Shown here: piece by piece, positions 1 to 13,330 of the stretch
How the letters are laid out: each line of letters begins with the position of its first letter
Position numbering within the stretch: position 1 is the first letter of the stretch
Source: Wuchereria bancrofti
Taxonomy: Eukaryota > Nematoda > Chromadorea > Rhabditida > Onchocercidae
Reading direction: 5' to 3'
Length of the DNA: 64,000 bases
Assembly: GCA_005281725.1 (NCBI GenBank)
Contig: SSBO01000012.1
Span: forward strand, 322,012 to 386,011
The notes under the pieces: model-generated
Seen by the model: only the letters and a program-made list of their open reading frames with translations
Told to the model about the DNA's origin: nothing
Database searches by the model: none
Position numbers and translations under genes: made by a program

Positions 1-1307
1 GGCGCTAACAAAGGAGTCAAACTGACAAGATTCGGACAATCCCAATTGATGAGATAATTTTCTTGAAATGAAGGATAGTTGAGAGCCTATATCAAATAGT
101 GCTAAGGCCTTCAGTTTCCGTTGAGGTTGCTTCGGATTGAATACATTTATTCCTCTGCATAGAAGTAATGTTTCTGAGCTAATTATATTTCTTTCTTCAT
201 ATAAAGCACTGTTATGAGAACCTTTGCAATGGAAGCATTGTTTTTTAACTTTGCATGCTTCACTTTTGTGATTATCTCTAAAACATATTGAACATTTCTT
301 CAATCTTTTGAGATGATACATTCGAGTTTTAGCTGTAGGATAGTCATCACAATCGCTATCCCCAATAATCTCGATTGCACAGTCTAGAATATGTACAGTC
401 TCTTTTTATTTGTTGCGGGTTGTGGCACCTTTGGGTTACTTCGTATCGTTGATAATGCTGAAGTCTCTTCAGGATTGTATCGTTGTTTTTGTCCAAACTT
501 GGTAGTTGTAGGTTTACTTTCAGCCTGGGTGGATAAGTTTAGAACCTTACTTACTTGTTCATCCATATTAGCCACTTCTAATAAGAGCTCTCTTAGTTTA
601 GAAGTTGACCAAGTTCTCTCTGCCTTCTTTTGTTCATATAGTTTATTCAAGATCCATCGTGGTAACTTGCCCTCTATCAAGTTTTCGATACTTGAATGCT
701 CCATCTCTTCTCCAAGAGCTTCTAATTGGCGTAACACTCTCTCGATGTTTTCGATCACTTTCTTCCAATCTCTCTCGTTTCCTTTGATAATAGATTGGAG
801 TTTCTTATAAAGAATAGTTGTGATCATTGAGGATTTTCCATACTTTTCTTTGAGCAATCGTCTTATCACTCCATAGTTCTCTGGAACAATATCATATCCT
901 GATACTACTTGTAACGCGTTTCCTTTGAAACATGAATATAAGTAATTTAACTTTTGGATGTCAGGAATTGCTTGTGAATGGACTGCTGCATCGAAACTAC
1001 TCCAAAATTGTCGCCATTGTTTGGGATCTCCACTGAATGTCGGTAGGGATAATTGAGGAAGACTGACAGTAAGTTTTGAAGGGAAGTTTAAGCCTTCTTC
1101 ATCCTTTCTTGATCATTTTGATAGCTGTATTAATTTTTGGTCAGCTTCGTCTTTATGCATTGTTAACATTATTATTGCTTCTTTACCTTCATGTAGTATT
1201 TGATATATTCCTTGGTCGCCCCTTGTGATTTCCAGAAAATTCTTTTCTTCATCCTCCCTTTTTTTTTGTTGCTTTGCTTTTCCGTATATAATCGCGCCAT
1301 TCACCAC
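1..1307 (-). pseudogene. gag and start of protease of a BEL/Pao element, disrupted
   Basis: Reading leftward on the minus strand, one frame stays open from about 1307 to 384 except for a TGA at 1113-1115. Around 1060-880 it carries the DUF1759 signature (LPTFSGDPKQWRQFW and a following FKGNAL block). A TAG at 384-386 ends this frame, and the homologous reading continues in another frame with a CX2CX4HX4C zinc knuckle (about 306-264). A second knuckle follows (about 231-195) whose last position is Tyr instead of Cys. The protease motif reads FDIGSQ (codons 85-93) where D-S/T-G is expected. The stop, the frame change and the altered motif together indicate a decayed copy. The true N-terminus is unclear; an ATG near 1367 is in a different frame. 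The right limit is therefore approximate. Confidence 0.85.
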
Positions 1308-1511
1308 ATATGGACTGGATCGTATTGATACATAATCGTATTCTTAGGAGTTTGTCTTCGAGGATTCATTTTCTCGTCGTACAGAGATTGTCCTTTTGAT
1401 CTATTGTGGCGTTTGGATCAGGAGACTTAAACTCTGATTTATTTCTTGAAGAAGATTGACTAACTTTTCTTTTGCCGGTTGGATGCTCGCAATAATGTTG
1501 CTGGACATGAT

Positions 1512-1529
1512 TCCCGGCTCGTGACACCA
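1512..1529 (-). other. candidate tRNA primer-binding site
   Basis: On the minus strand an 18-base stretch starts with TGG (TGGTGTCACGAGCCGGGA), five bases after the end of the proposed LTR. A start with TGG, complementary to the CCA end of a tRNA, and this position directly after the 5' LTR are what a reverse-transcription primer site requires. The cognate tRNA was not identified. Confidence 0.6.
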
Positions 1530-1534
1530 TAAAA

Positions 1535-2034
1535 TGTCGTGGAGTTTTGTTGAAGTATTTGCAGTTAGTCAATAGTTGGAATAAGCAGTGGATTTCCTTT
1601 ACGTTGTTTGTAGAGGATAAAAGATTCGTGGTTATTTGGAGTGTTGGTTGCGCCAAGTTGGTTGGGAATAAGGGGTGTGTGTGTGATACGTTGTGGATAA
1701 AGATAAGAGTTGAATCTTTATTTGTCAAGGGTAATGATAACAATAAGGAATGAGAATAGTCGAGCGTAGTAATATGAACCACTGATCCCTGTAACACAGA
1801 GTACAGTTTATATATTGAAAAAAGTAGTAGTTTAGCTGTAATTATTTTAATAGAGGTACATAAACACTAAAGTTCTCGAGAATTACTGGTTAATTGCTCA
1901 GACCGGAAGTAATTTAGGAAGAATTTTACAATTATTTTAATAGTTTGACTAAAGATTAAGCTACGAAATACTATAGTTTAACAATTTAAGCGAGTTCTTA
2001 TCATTGGTTTTTCGCGAAATTGAAATTTGCGACA
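1535..2034 (-). repeat. long terminal repeat (5' LTR of the BEL/Pao element)
   Basis: The boundaries were chosen because the segment begins TGTCG and ends CGACA, a perfect 5-bp terminal inverted repeat of the TG...CA class, giving a 500-bp LTR. Its inner edge lies five bases from the primer-binding site, and its outer edge abuts an (AT)n tract at 2035-2050, a plausible insertion site. The second LTR is outside the window, so the boundaries rest on the inverted repeat and primer site alone. A 143-codon open frame inside it (1366-1797) shows no recognisable domain and is treated as fortuitous. Confidence 0.65.
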
Positions 2035-2568
2035 ATATATATATATATACTTAAAGTAATAAACCACTAATCCAACTTTGGTCTTCCAGTCCGATACTAA
2101 TACTTTTAATTTTTTCGTAGAAACTTCACAATCTAATGAGTCACATTTGTAATTGTAGAAAATATTATAAACAATTACACTACATATTCAATTATTCATT
2201 ATCTCTCTCTCCATTTCTTTCTCTCGACTCAGAACAACAATATACGCTTCAACAAAATTTTTGCCGAACGACGGCTGTAATAGATTCTACCAAATTCATC
2301 TAAAAAATTACAAAAAGAAAACTTCGTGATCAATTTTAGTCCTAATCTCTAATTTTTTATAAAATTTATTAAAAAATAAAACCTCCGTGACAAAACCTTC
2401 TACAACAAAACAACAAAAGTAACTTATTTGAAGTAGCCGACAGCACTGAAATCTCCTAAGCAACAACTGCACATCCGCGTTACAAAAATAGCAATGAAGC
2501 AATTTTTTGGATAAAGAAAACAAGCTTGTCGAAATCTTAATAAATTATTTCAGCCCTGGAAAAACTGA
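2035..2568. other. intergenic: (AT)n tract and AT-rich sequence
   Basis: Sequence between the retrotransposon LTR and the 3' end of the CCDC28-like gene. It starts with a short (AT)n tract. A short CT-rich patch occurs around 2200-2226. The minus-strand open frame at 2308-2523 lies downstream of the stop codon of the CCDC28-like gene and has no recognisable domain, so it is probably 3' UTR or spacer. Confidence 0.6.
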
Positions 2569-3741
2569 CTATGACTGCTCTCTTGCCACTTCCGCGTCTT
2601 GTCCTTCCGCAAAAGCACTTGTTATTCTGCTTTCTTTGTTTACATCAGCTGCACGGAAAGACATATCATACCTATAATGTTCTGCTATTAAAATAAACGA
2701 CACTGGGTTTCAGACATATAATTCACTTCATGGAAAATATCATACTTATCATTTTCAGCAGACCTCAAAATCAGGGCATATATTGAAAAAATTATTTTTT
2801 TGGATTCACACAGAATAGTTACAATGACCTAGTAGCAAATGTTCTGACTTAAGCATTTTATAAGTTTCATAAATTAGCAAAACTTACAGAAAACAATGCA
2901 GCTTATCAAGTTTCCGGAAAAGCAAATCATACTCTTCATCAAGTTGACCATCAGCACTAAAACAGAAATTTTGAACGATTTTTACTGTGATGATCAGTGA
3001 ATTCAAAAAGAGCAACCTGAAAGTAGAGAAATCCGGAGCCTGTATTTTGTGCAATTTGACATGGAATGCAGTCAAATCTTCCATTTCCGCTCTTGCTTTC
3101 CGCATCATTTTCAACTTTTCCTCGCCCACTAGAAAAAAGGCACTAAAAAGCAGCCCGACAAATTCCCTAATTGCAAAAAACCATTTAACTTTTCTTTTAT
3201 ATCTCAAGCTAATTTCAACTTGGCCTGTATTTGACGAAGAAATTGGTAGGCATGACAGGCTCTCTTCATCGCTATCTTTTGGTCAATTAATAAGTATAAG
3301 ACTGAAGCTTCTATCATAAATGTCAACTTCAAAACATTCTGCAGTGTCATTTCTCTACAAAAAAACTACCTCCTTATAATGACCTATAGTGTAATGATTA
3401 AATTTATGTCCTTAAATCGTCATATTTGTCATATTTGAGTTTTAGATCAACTATAATCTCTCAAATAATAACATCTATGCTGGACTTATTCTTCAAACAG
3501 CGGTAAGTATAAATAAATTAAACTTACAAGCACACATTCTTCCTGATCGGAAATCGTCCACCAATGCAGTAAGTGACTGTTCTAGAGCTTCAATTTCAGC
3601 CGCACTCTCTGGCTCTAGATCCATTTGATCCAGACCACTGATAACAATACCAGTTTTTCTAAGCGTATCATTAGTTTCACTATTCATTTTCTGATCAATT
3701 TCACCTATTCCATCCATAGGTGGCGTAACAGCAGTCACCAT
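2569..3741 (-). CDS. CCDC28-like (DUF4061) coiled-coil protein
   Basis: Four exons on the minus strand join in phase: 3741-3528, 3128-3017, 2956-2888 and 2671-2569 (stop TAG), giving 165 aa. An acidic N-terminal segment leads into a helix ending LVDDFRSGRMCALGEE, which resembles the LLNDFHSG-LQAFG core of vertebrate CCDC28A/B. Next comes a charged helix (KMMRKARAEMEDL) and a second coiled-coil helix (YDLLFRKLDKLH), like the C-terminal half of CCDC28. CCDC28B modulates TORC2 and ciliary proteins in vertebrates; that role is not shown here. The ATG at 3741 was chosen as the first in frame; an acceptor-like TTTAAG lies just upstream. The exon 2 donor (CAG/GTTGCT) is weak but is the only phase that avoids a stop. 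The family call rests on a short motif and helix order. Confidence 0.72.
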
Positions 3742-4040
3742 TTCGTACCATTCATCTTAAATGAAACAATAATCGACGGTTTAGGCAATTCTGTATTACC
3801 ATGACCCAAATAAATGGAGCAATGATAAGTACTCTATAATCCATGAAGCAATCGTATACCTTAAAGAGTTTAAGTTTTGCATAAAAATGTGAAGACTTTC
3901 AGTAATTAAATAGCAACAAAACATCATATCTAAGACATTTGCTCCGCGATAACATTCGTTCTGTTGCAAACAATACGAAGATACTGGCGAAAAAGAATCA
4001 AAGAAGTGTTGGACTGTTAAGAAGATAAAGATAAACAAAG

Positions 4041-4463
4041 CTACTGGACTGACTGTGAGGCAGTTTCACTGCAAACTGCAAAATACAAGATGAAAAACAA
4101 CCAACTATGTGATTCTATGTCAATGACATTAATGAATTTAGGAAAATTCAGAGATGAAGAAATTTCACGACCGAATTTGGTGTGAATATATAATGTAAAA
4201 TACAATTTACCAAAGCAGTGAATAAGTCCATAGCTGATCAAGACGACTAGAACATATTGTGGGTCTAGCATATAAGTATCTTCACTAAATTTTTCAAATG
4301 AAAAAAATCATTGACTATAACTGACAGAAATAAGGGCTTACCACATTTACCGTTCTCGTTGATACCATCTGTATTTCCTTCTTCATATGATAACTGCAAT
4401 ATATTTGGACGAGAAAAACGTTTGCCTATTTTGTCAGCGCTACCATCGATGCAGTCATTTTTT
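4041..4463 (-). CDS. orphan exons, putative C-terminal part of a small membrane protein
   Basis: Three minus-strand segments splice in phase: 4463-4342, 4279-4211 and 4075-4041, ending at TAG. The first starts KNDCIDGSADK, reminiscent of the end of an LDL-receptor class A repeat (DCxDGSDE), but no complete repeat can be built. The second contains a hydrophobic stretch (YVLVVLISYGLIHCF) that could be a membrane segment, followed by a ten-residue tail. No in-frame ATG exists in the first segment, so at least one upstream exon is missing; it was not found between 4464 and about 6400. The gene lies about 300 bp upstream of the CCDC28-like gene on the same strand, so it could be an upstream operon partner or part of an alternative 5' end. 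No function is assigned. Confidence 0.3.
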
Positions 4464-7400
4464 CTGGAAATTATTTCATGTCATTCTGTCAAAAATAGGA
4501 CGAATGTGTAATGAGGTAAGGTGTGTTGAAAATTATTTGTCCCTAAATCAAATGACATATACGGAATATAATCCAATTACCCTATCATATAATATGACAG
4601 TGAAAATAAGAGTGGATAAGTACAATTCCACAAAATTGAACGGTTTGAAAAATGACGCAAACTAAAATTAGATCAGTGCAATACTTGGAAGCGAAAGAGG
4701 CAGAAATCTTTGACAATCGATGCATTCTTCCATGAATTAATTCAGTTTGCAAAACTCTTCTTCGATTCGCTGTTTTAAGAATGTTAAATATAACTTAACG
4801 CAACCGTTGAAAGAATATCGTATTATACATGAATATTACACGAATAATAGGGAAATGGTTCGTCTTTCAAATAGAAAATTTCTGCAAAGCAAATGATACG
4901 TTTATTACAATTAATGTACGTGTTTATCGTAATTTCAATAATTTGCAAGGTATTTGTTACAGTTTTCGTTTAATATCTTATTCTATTTAAGTGGAAGGGT
5001 ATAAAATAAAAAAACATTCTTCATAAAACTTAACTATGTTGAAATTACAAACAATAATGTGTTATTTCTCGTCCATTAATTTACCGTATTTCCATGACTA
5101 TTCATTTCTCATTATTAAGAATTTTGGAAACCTTTAAACAATAACTAATAAAATATTTACACTAAGAAAAATACCGGGAGAAATATTTTAATTTCAAACT
5201 GTTCGACGGTAATAAAGCAACAATTATATCGCTGAAAACTTTTTCAACCTTAAATAAAAATTAAACACGTTATAATCTTTTAAAATTACATCCCATCTAT
5301 TCATAATACTTACCTCAATAATACTTGTTCAATTCTAAACTTATGATTTTTTTTTCTAATTCTTAAACTTTCTCATTTGCTATCTAATTTATAAATCTAT
5401 ACAAATAGATGAAAATGACGTATACCTAAACATGTTACTTACACAAGTTTCGGTGGAATTTTCACAAATATTTAAGTACTCCTCACAGACTCATTAAAAC
5501 AAAAGAGAGCTATAAAACTGAGTACAAAAAATAAAAGAAAAGTTACTAATTGCGTAAATGACGTAGCACTCTCATTTCACGTGTCAAATCAACCACACTC
5601 TTACACTGAAGTATCCAGCTAAAGCAACATAAACGCATCGTATCTAACCAAAAGCTAAATATTTGGCAAATTGTACGTCAATAATAGCAATGCAAAATAC
5701 ACTCACTCTCTAACCAATGATATTTCTTGCGTTGAAATCTCTGCAAACCATGTCTTTCCTCAAATTTTATCAATCTTTATAGCCTCTTTACTTTACGGTA
5801 TTTCTGATTTCTTGTAATTTCTTACTTTTTTTTTGCTTTGTTTTATCGAACAAATGCGTTTGTTTAGGGAATGGAAAGTTTCACGTTATGCTGTGAATAT
5901 TGTTAAATTCTTCGTAAATGATTTGCATTAAAAAAAGTTTAACAGGTCTTTAAAAATCAGAAATAAAAGCAAAAAATTAAGTGTGCTACTAAAGAATTGA
6001 TATGAGTCTGCATGAGGTGACCTTTTCTTCATTATGAAGGTTACAGTTATTGCTCTTTTATTCACACACCTATGTAGTTGAAGTTATTGCTCTGGAAGAT
6101 TTGACATGATGGAGTTTTGGTAAGAGTCAGTTGATTTCCTTTTGGGTAGATCTGTTGAATGTAAGTGTTAATAGTATGTGTAACACAGGAATATAAGCCT
6201 TTGTTAATGGAAACAACATAATTTTTTTTTATAAATTGTATAATAAATCTTATAAAAAAAAGTAGTATAATAAATTTTATAAATTGGAGTAGTGGAAATC
6301 TCCTTATAAGTTGAACTCTCTCGTGTATTTCCATATGTAAATTGGGAATGCTTAAGATGAATCCCTTGTTGATATATAAATCATCACAGTGATATATAAA
6401 TAAAAAAGGAGCAAAAAAAGAGGGAACATCGAATTGGAAACAATGTATAAAGGTCAGATTGAAACGATGTACAAAAGGTTTGAGGTATAAACATTATTTT
6501 GTGAAGAACCTCCCTCTTTTTTTTTTAAATATATAATATTTTAGAGTTTCGCAATATTAAAAATTTGCAACATCCAAGTCTTTAAGTTCCTTTAAATTTA
6601 TAATCTGTTTTATTTTTTTCACTTGTTTAAACTTTCCTGGTTTATTTGTAATATAGTTTAATATTATTTCAATTCAAGATTATAATAAAAAGCCATAAAA
6701 AAGAGAAATAAATCTTTTGCTAGAATAAATAAAACTTATAATAACTTTAATACCGTAGAAAAGATAAGTCCTTCGTTAGAATAAATAAAACCTACAATAA
6801 TTTTAATTAACTTTAATCTATACCTTTTTCGGATTCTTTGTTGAATCGTTTATTAAATCGCATTATTTATTTTTATCACTACTATTTCTACTGTTAGTTC
6901 TAACTAAAAGTTAAATTTATTTGTTATCACATATTAGTTAATTTTTTCTTGTTGTCGTAAAGTTTTTATATTTAACAGCTTTTTAAAATGTTTTGCGTGA
7001 ATCATTTTTTTAAGAGAAAGATGCAAGCAAGGTTTCGCATTAAAAAGAGACAAAATTGGTTTTTGTCACACTGACCTAATTTTGCGGCAAAAAATTGCAA
7101 AAAAAATTTAATTCCTTTTTCATTAATTTTTCAAGTTGTGCAGTTAGCTATGTTGATCATCTTTCCTCCCTCAACTTATAGTGTGCCGTGACAATTGTTA
7201 TTGTAATCTGTGCAATTTATTTTACAAAACTTTTTTCTGGTTATTTTTCTTTTCCTGTTCTAATTTCCAACTGACAATTTTTAATTAGGGTGGAAAACGA
7301 GATAAAAATGAATGTCGTATGTTCATCACTTATCACATTTTAATAAAAATTATCCTATTTTAGAGTAATCATAAATATTTAGCTAAAATGAAATGACAAG

Positions 7401-10400
7401 ATTAGATGACACTCTCGCAGTAATTGCTACCATTAAATAAAGCTCAATGAGTGTGCATAATGTTAATGCAATAGAAATAATTATTGCATTTAATTCAAAA
7501 TTCATACAAATGACCTACCTGTTCAATGAACGAATTAAGTGCAGAGGTTCCTTTTTTCCCTCCCTCTCTCTCTCCACACTTTTTTCTTGTTTATGTCTTG
7601 TTTATGTTTATATCACCATGAGAAAACATGCTATGTTTGAATGATTGAGAAAGAAAAGCGAAAAAACTGCAATAATGATTAATGAAAGATGGTGATGTTA
7701 TCATTTGAACTGATTATTTTGCCTGCTTTTTGTAAAAATAATTATTACAAATCATTATTTAGTAGATTATTTTATTCTATAAAAAGATCAAAAAAAGAAT
7801 AAGAAATGTTGATAAATTTTATTGTAGAAAATATAGATATTTTTTTTTACAAATTTTTGTTTTTTTTTACCGTAGAATTAGAAATTGATAAATTTTATTG
7901 TATAGGCTACCAACTGGAATAGAAATGTTTACAGTCAGAAGTCGAAGTTGAAGTTATTATTGTTAAACTTTTTTTAAATTGCTGGTTATTGCTGAACAGA
8001 TTTTTATACTTCTGGAAATTCTTAGAAGATCTTTATCTTTCATTAAATAAAACTGAAAAAAAAAACTGATTGTAAGAAATTAACCATTTGTTTTTTTCTT
8101 TTCTATTTATAATTATAGATAATTTCAAATTTCATTAATAAATCTGTAATATTATGTGAAATTATGATGATTAAACCTATTCTACCATTGTAAAAAATGC
8201 TTGTAATAATAGATATCTTGATTGATTTTCCTGAGATCATATTGATCGCGAATAAATTTAATGCATTAGTTACAAATGTGTCAACGTATGACATCAATGA
8301 CATTGCTGTCCGATCAATGCCAGCATTTCTTTTATTGTCATTGTTACTTGTCAACAACAACAAAAGGTCATTTCATCTGGTCATTGCAAATAAAAAAAAG
8401 AGAAACAAAATAAAAAAAACAAAAAAGCAGTTAACGTTTCCAATTTGATAATAAAGCGAATATAAAGTGGATGGGTTCCGGATAGTTCCGGATTAATGTG
8501 ATTGTAATTGTGCGCATATATATAATATGTATTTCTGTCGAATTACAAACAAAAACAAAAAGTAATTATTACTTCATTTAAGGCTTATATTTAGACTTAA
8601 GCTTAGACTTAACTTTATCCCTTCTCAATAAATCATCTTTTTCCCATATTTCTTTTTTTTTCTGAGAAAAAAAAAGTTTAGAATTAACTATTTGATTATT
8701 TTTGCATTAAATATTTCCATTTCCCTTTTTCTTTCAACATTCAGCAAATTTCATAATTTAGATTTTTGATATATTTCACTGATAATGATAGTAAAGCAAT
8801 AATGTCAGCTTCGATATAACTGAAACTGTCATTATCATTTAATTTGATGTAATGCATTATTTGATTTTACACTTATCCTAGAAATAAGTACGCAAACACT
8901 TTTCTCTAAATTTCCATTTATTGAATGATACATTAGATGAATACCTGGAATTAACCTAAAAAACTCCTTTCTACCTTTCCATTCTCTATCAGTTGATATT
9001 CAACAGTAATGCGATATTAACACATTCCTTTTTAATCAGTATTCAAGCAATTGATTTCAAAAACATCATTTGATTTCTTTTATGGGAGATTTCATCAAAA
9101 ATGGTATAATGTCGAAAAGTCAAATTTAGATAAGATAGATTAGGATTCGATTTTATAACTTAGTTCTATTCCATAAGATAAAACTTGGCAAGTTATTGTT
9201 AGACATCATAGTGATTATCAATGTAGCTTCAGGTGATATCATCTGAACGGTATTTAGTTCAAAAAGGAGAATTTCCTAAAGTTAAAATAAGAGTTGAAAA
9301 TAAATTACTTCAATTTGCCCGGATAATAGTTTAAAAAAAAAATGACTTCCTTGAATAAATTGCTTGAACACCAAATTTCAGCAAATTTCTATTCAACTTC
9401 AACCATTTGATTTTTTTAATTTCAATTTTTATCATGTAAACTTTTAGTTGATCTATTCTTCTAAAAGTATCATATCGGTGGCTTTTTTCTCTTTCTCACC
9501 GTGTCTCGCTCTCTTCCAAGAAATTTTTACATTGCGATTTTTCAGTTAATTAATTAATGCGAAATTTCATCCTCCCATGATATACAGATACATTTAAATA
9601 ACACAATACATAAATTAATCTCTTATCGAACGATGTTTGATATAAGATCTATAAATATTTTCCTGAAATTTGAAAATGTCATTTCTCATTAATTATTTTA
9701 AACAGTTTTCATTGAACCAAAAATTGTCAGTTCCTTATTTTTTCAATCACAATTGAAAGAATTTACAAATAAATACTGGTTTTTTTTAAACATTACTATC
9801 AGTTCAATAAAATGATGTCAATATAAAAAGAGCAATAACTGCCCAGATTTAACTTTTAATCCAAAATTATTTTGATATCTAATCAGGATATTATTCAATA
9901 CAAGTTCAAATTTAAATTTTTTTTCTTAATTTCAATACAAGTTTAAATTTTTTTTTCTTAATAGCTATTTTTCTGTAATAATTAACTTCTTTTGACAAAA
10001 TAAATTTAAGTCTAATATCTAAAAATAAATAATTAGTAATAATATCTTTGACTAATTGAACAGATAGTTAATATGTATACCACTGATAGATATAAACAGG
10101 TTATCAGTTGAGTTAACCCATGACAAAGAGTGAAAATTAATTGACGCCTCTGAAGTTATGCATCAACTTCGTCACCATATGTTCTGATTAATAATTAACT
10201 CATTTTTTTTCTTTTGGATTATTAAATTAAAGTTGCATCGTGCACTCTTGCTATTTTGTTTAAAATTCGTTGAAAAGTTTTGCTTATTTTCCTCCCTTTA
10301 TTTTTCAATTCATATTTATACATATTAAATAAATTATGCTGTTTCTTTATTGTGAAAAAGAAAATTGAAATTTATTGCTACTTTTTAATTTTAATATTGC

Positions 10401-12636
10401 ACGAGGAGCAATTTAATTTTTGGTTTGTTTATTAATATTTCAGTTTTAATTCCAAAAGCATAAAGTTGAATTATTCTTGTTATTTAATAAGAGCCATAGT
10501 TATTTATTATTCATTAATAAGCTATTGTTTTAATAAGCTATCAAACGCTATTCTACTTATTCCTCAAATAACAACTTCACAATAAATGATGACGAAATAA
10601 TTTCCATATTATGCATTTCAATTTATTTCAGATAAAATTCCATCTATTTTATTTTTAATAAAAAACAGTACAAAAAATTGTAATCAAAATTGGAAAAAGT
10701 TGAATTTTTTTAAATGAACTAATATTTGCTCATTGATAACAATCACAACAAATGAGCAATTCATTATAATTAAATGACAGTGTTTCGTGCACTTAAATTT
10801 GTACCATATTTTTACTATGTTGTTGCCTTGGCCCCCTCTTACTAAATTGTTGCCCCCTTTATATGTTTAGCGATTTAATTTGTCGAAGAAGAGAATCTGT
10901 TGTCATTGCAAATTTTGAACTTGTAATTACAATTCACAAAATATAATCGCAAGGAATTACAGATACCCTCATATTAAAATTTTATTTTTCAATAAAGATT
11001 TCCAAATTTTAACTTATAGTGCTGAAATTCATCTTAAAGTCATATTTTAATTTGAGTAAATTTTTCGAACATTACACAATTTTCAATACCAACTTAATCT
11101 ATGGAGCAATTTTTTCTTTTTGAACAATTATTCTCTGGCATCTTATACTTTTCCAAGCTTAATTTCTGATTAATTTAATATATTTGAAACAAAAAGATGC
11201 ATTTCACTATATCCAATATTATTCAATTATTAATACAATCCCATTTGCATTTAATTTAACTAATCGAGAAAATTACGAAAAAATTTGACTTAAATTTTGT
11301 TGAGAATTTTTGAAAGTAAAATGAAATAAATATATATATGAACACAAGTACGCAAATATGGGAACACATACAACCATGTTTATATTTATTCATTTATTTA
11401 ATATAAAGTTATTTAAAATATTATTAAGATTAGTCCGTTCAGTCGGCTTAATATTTATCTCTTAGATAATAACTACAAATTTGTAATTTATACAAAATTT
11501 TTCATTTTCAAAAGAGCTAAATTTATAATTAATCATTTTACGCATATAATTTGAATGTTAATTTTCTCTTTGAATAAATTGTTGGGATATAAATCATTGG
11601 AAATTCAAATTCATTAACTTCTGTTATGTATAATTGGATCATAAATGATCAATGAATTTGAAGAAAATGTTAAACACTGTAAATTTTCATTTCTTCTTTT
11701 TCTTGTCTATCCATTAATCAACAAATAATGGCGAAAAGCAACTGTGCAATTCATTTTTCCTCCATTCACTACCATTTGGCAGAAACCAATTCAACATGAA
11801 ATCCAATTTATCTATTCCACAAAAAAAAAAAAAATTTTTAGTTTGCAAAAAAAGAAAAAAAAAAGGAAACGAACAATTTCAAAATTCTTTCGTAAATTCT
11901 TTTGATATTACATATGTACTTCTCCTTTTTCTTCTTTATTATATTCACCAATGGTCCAATTAAAATTAAACAGCTATTCGACTTTTCTTCTTCTGAAGCC
12001 AAAAATAATTTGTTTGAAATCGATGAAGTCAAATTTGTTTTATGCATGAACAAATCTTAATATCAATTTAAAAGAATGCAACTGAATTTCATGATTTTTT
12101 GTTTTTGTTTTCGTTTTTATTTAATGAATACATTTATTGTCGGTACTTATTTGTTTAATTTCCTAGAAATAGCGCCTTTTGAAATATATCTTTAAACCAC
12201 AAAAAAAAAAAAAAAAAACGAAAGTTGTTAACTTATTTAGCGATTGTGTTACGAGAAATAAAATCTACGACATTTTTTGTCAAATTGATATTAGCGTAAT
12301 TTATTTTTTAGCGCCTTCGTCTCTTTTACATTTTGCCAATTAGTCACTTTACCAGCCGTTCGTTCGTTAGTTTGTATGTATACGTATAGCAAGAATTTTT
12401 AATGCAAATAAAAGTGAAATATTAGAATTCACAAATTTGAAAATTTTCTTTAAGGTATCGAATTTTAGTGTAAATTTAATTACTTAAATGTTTTTTTCAT
12501 GATATCTACATTCGTTCTCCTAGATTTTCAATCTTTCCCTTATTCGCATAAAATTTAATCAAGACAAAGAGGAAAACATATCAAAATTATTACATTCATT
12601 TTTGCTAATTTATTCATTTTCCATAATAATAGTAGC

Positions 12637-12668
<32 letters not shown>
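12637..12668. repeat. (AAT)n microsatellite
   Basis: About ten near-perfect AAT units, followed by degenerate ATT/ACT-rich sequence to about 12730. Confidence 0.9.
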
Positions 12669-12671
<3 letters not shown>

Positions 12672-13130
12672 GCTATTATAATAATTATAATTACTATTAC
12701 CATCACTATTATCATTACTGTTATTGTTAATTATTTCCTTAAAGTATTACTGAATATTTTAACACCTATAGTGTTTGTCAGTTAATTTTTTTCATTTCAT
12801 TATACAGGATATTTGAAATTCAGTTCATGATTTCTTAAATTCATTTCATATATTTTTTGAATTCATTTCAAGTATGATAAAAAAGAGTTAAATATGATGA
12901 ATGTTTTGAATATATATGTATGTACATTCAGTGTCAATGAAGGAAAGAGTTATATTCTCTATTTTCCTCAATACTGCTGCATGTTTATATTTGTCACTTC
13001 AACGACTAAAGTGCAATTTTGTTCATAGCGAATCATTTCTTCGTCTATTCGTATGGCTGAATGGGTTGGATAAGCCAATGTCTCTGCCTCATTCTCGGGA
13101 TTATGTTTAATTTCATTTCAACAACTGAAA

Positions 13131-13330
13131 ATTGTTACTGATACTATTGGTACTACTATTATTCATTTATTACTATCATTATTTTTTATTATCCACTATT
13201 ATTGTTTTTATCATTATCATTATTATTGCTTATTGTTGCTTTATTTATTATTATTCTCTTTCATATTTATTATTATCACTAATCATTTTCTATTATATTT
13301 TTATCAGATGTGTGATATTTTCGTATTTTT
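13131..13330. repeat. degenerate ATT/TTA-rich low-complexity tract
   Basis: Imperfect ATT, ACT and TTA trinucleotide blocks. They create a fake 67-codon open frame made almost only of Ile, Leu, Tyr and Phe, which is not a gene. Confidence 0.8.

Larger units (their letters stand above)
1..2034 (-). mobile_element. BEL/Pao-type LTR retrotransposon, 5' part, degenerate
   Basis: This is the 5' portion of an LTR retrotransposon read on the minus strand and cut by the left edge of the window. From right to left it has one LTR (1535-2034), a primer-binding-site candidate (1512-1529), a gag region similar to the BEL/Pao DUF1759 domain (about 1307-384), zinc knuckles and the start of a retroviral-type aspartyl protease (about 306-1). 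The DUF1759, CCHC and DUF1758-like protease order is that of BEL/Pao rather than Gypsy elements. The gag frame carries an internal stop and a frame change, so this copy is not intact. Reverse transcriptase, RNase H, integrase and the second LTR would lie outside the window, so the target-site duplication cannot be checked. Confidence 0.85.

Noticed and set aside
391..810. 139-codon plus-strand open frame
   Set aside because: It is the complement of the gag region of the BEL/Pao element on the minus strand, which has real domain similarity; this frame has none.
1366..1797. 143-codon minus-strand open frame over the LTR and leader
   Set aside because: It spans the proposed LTR end and primer-binding site and has no domain similarity.
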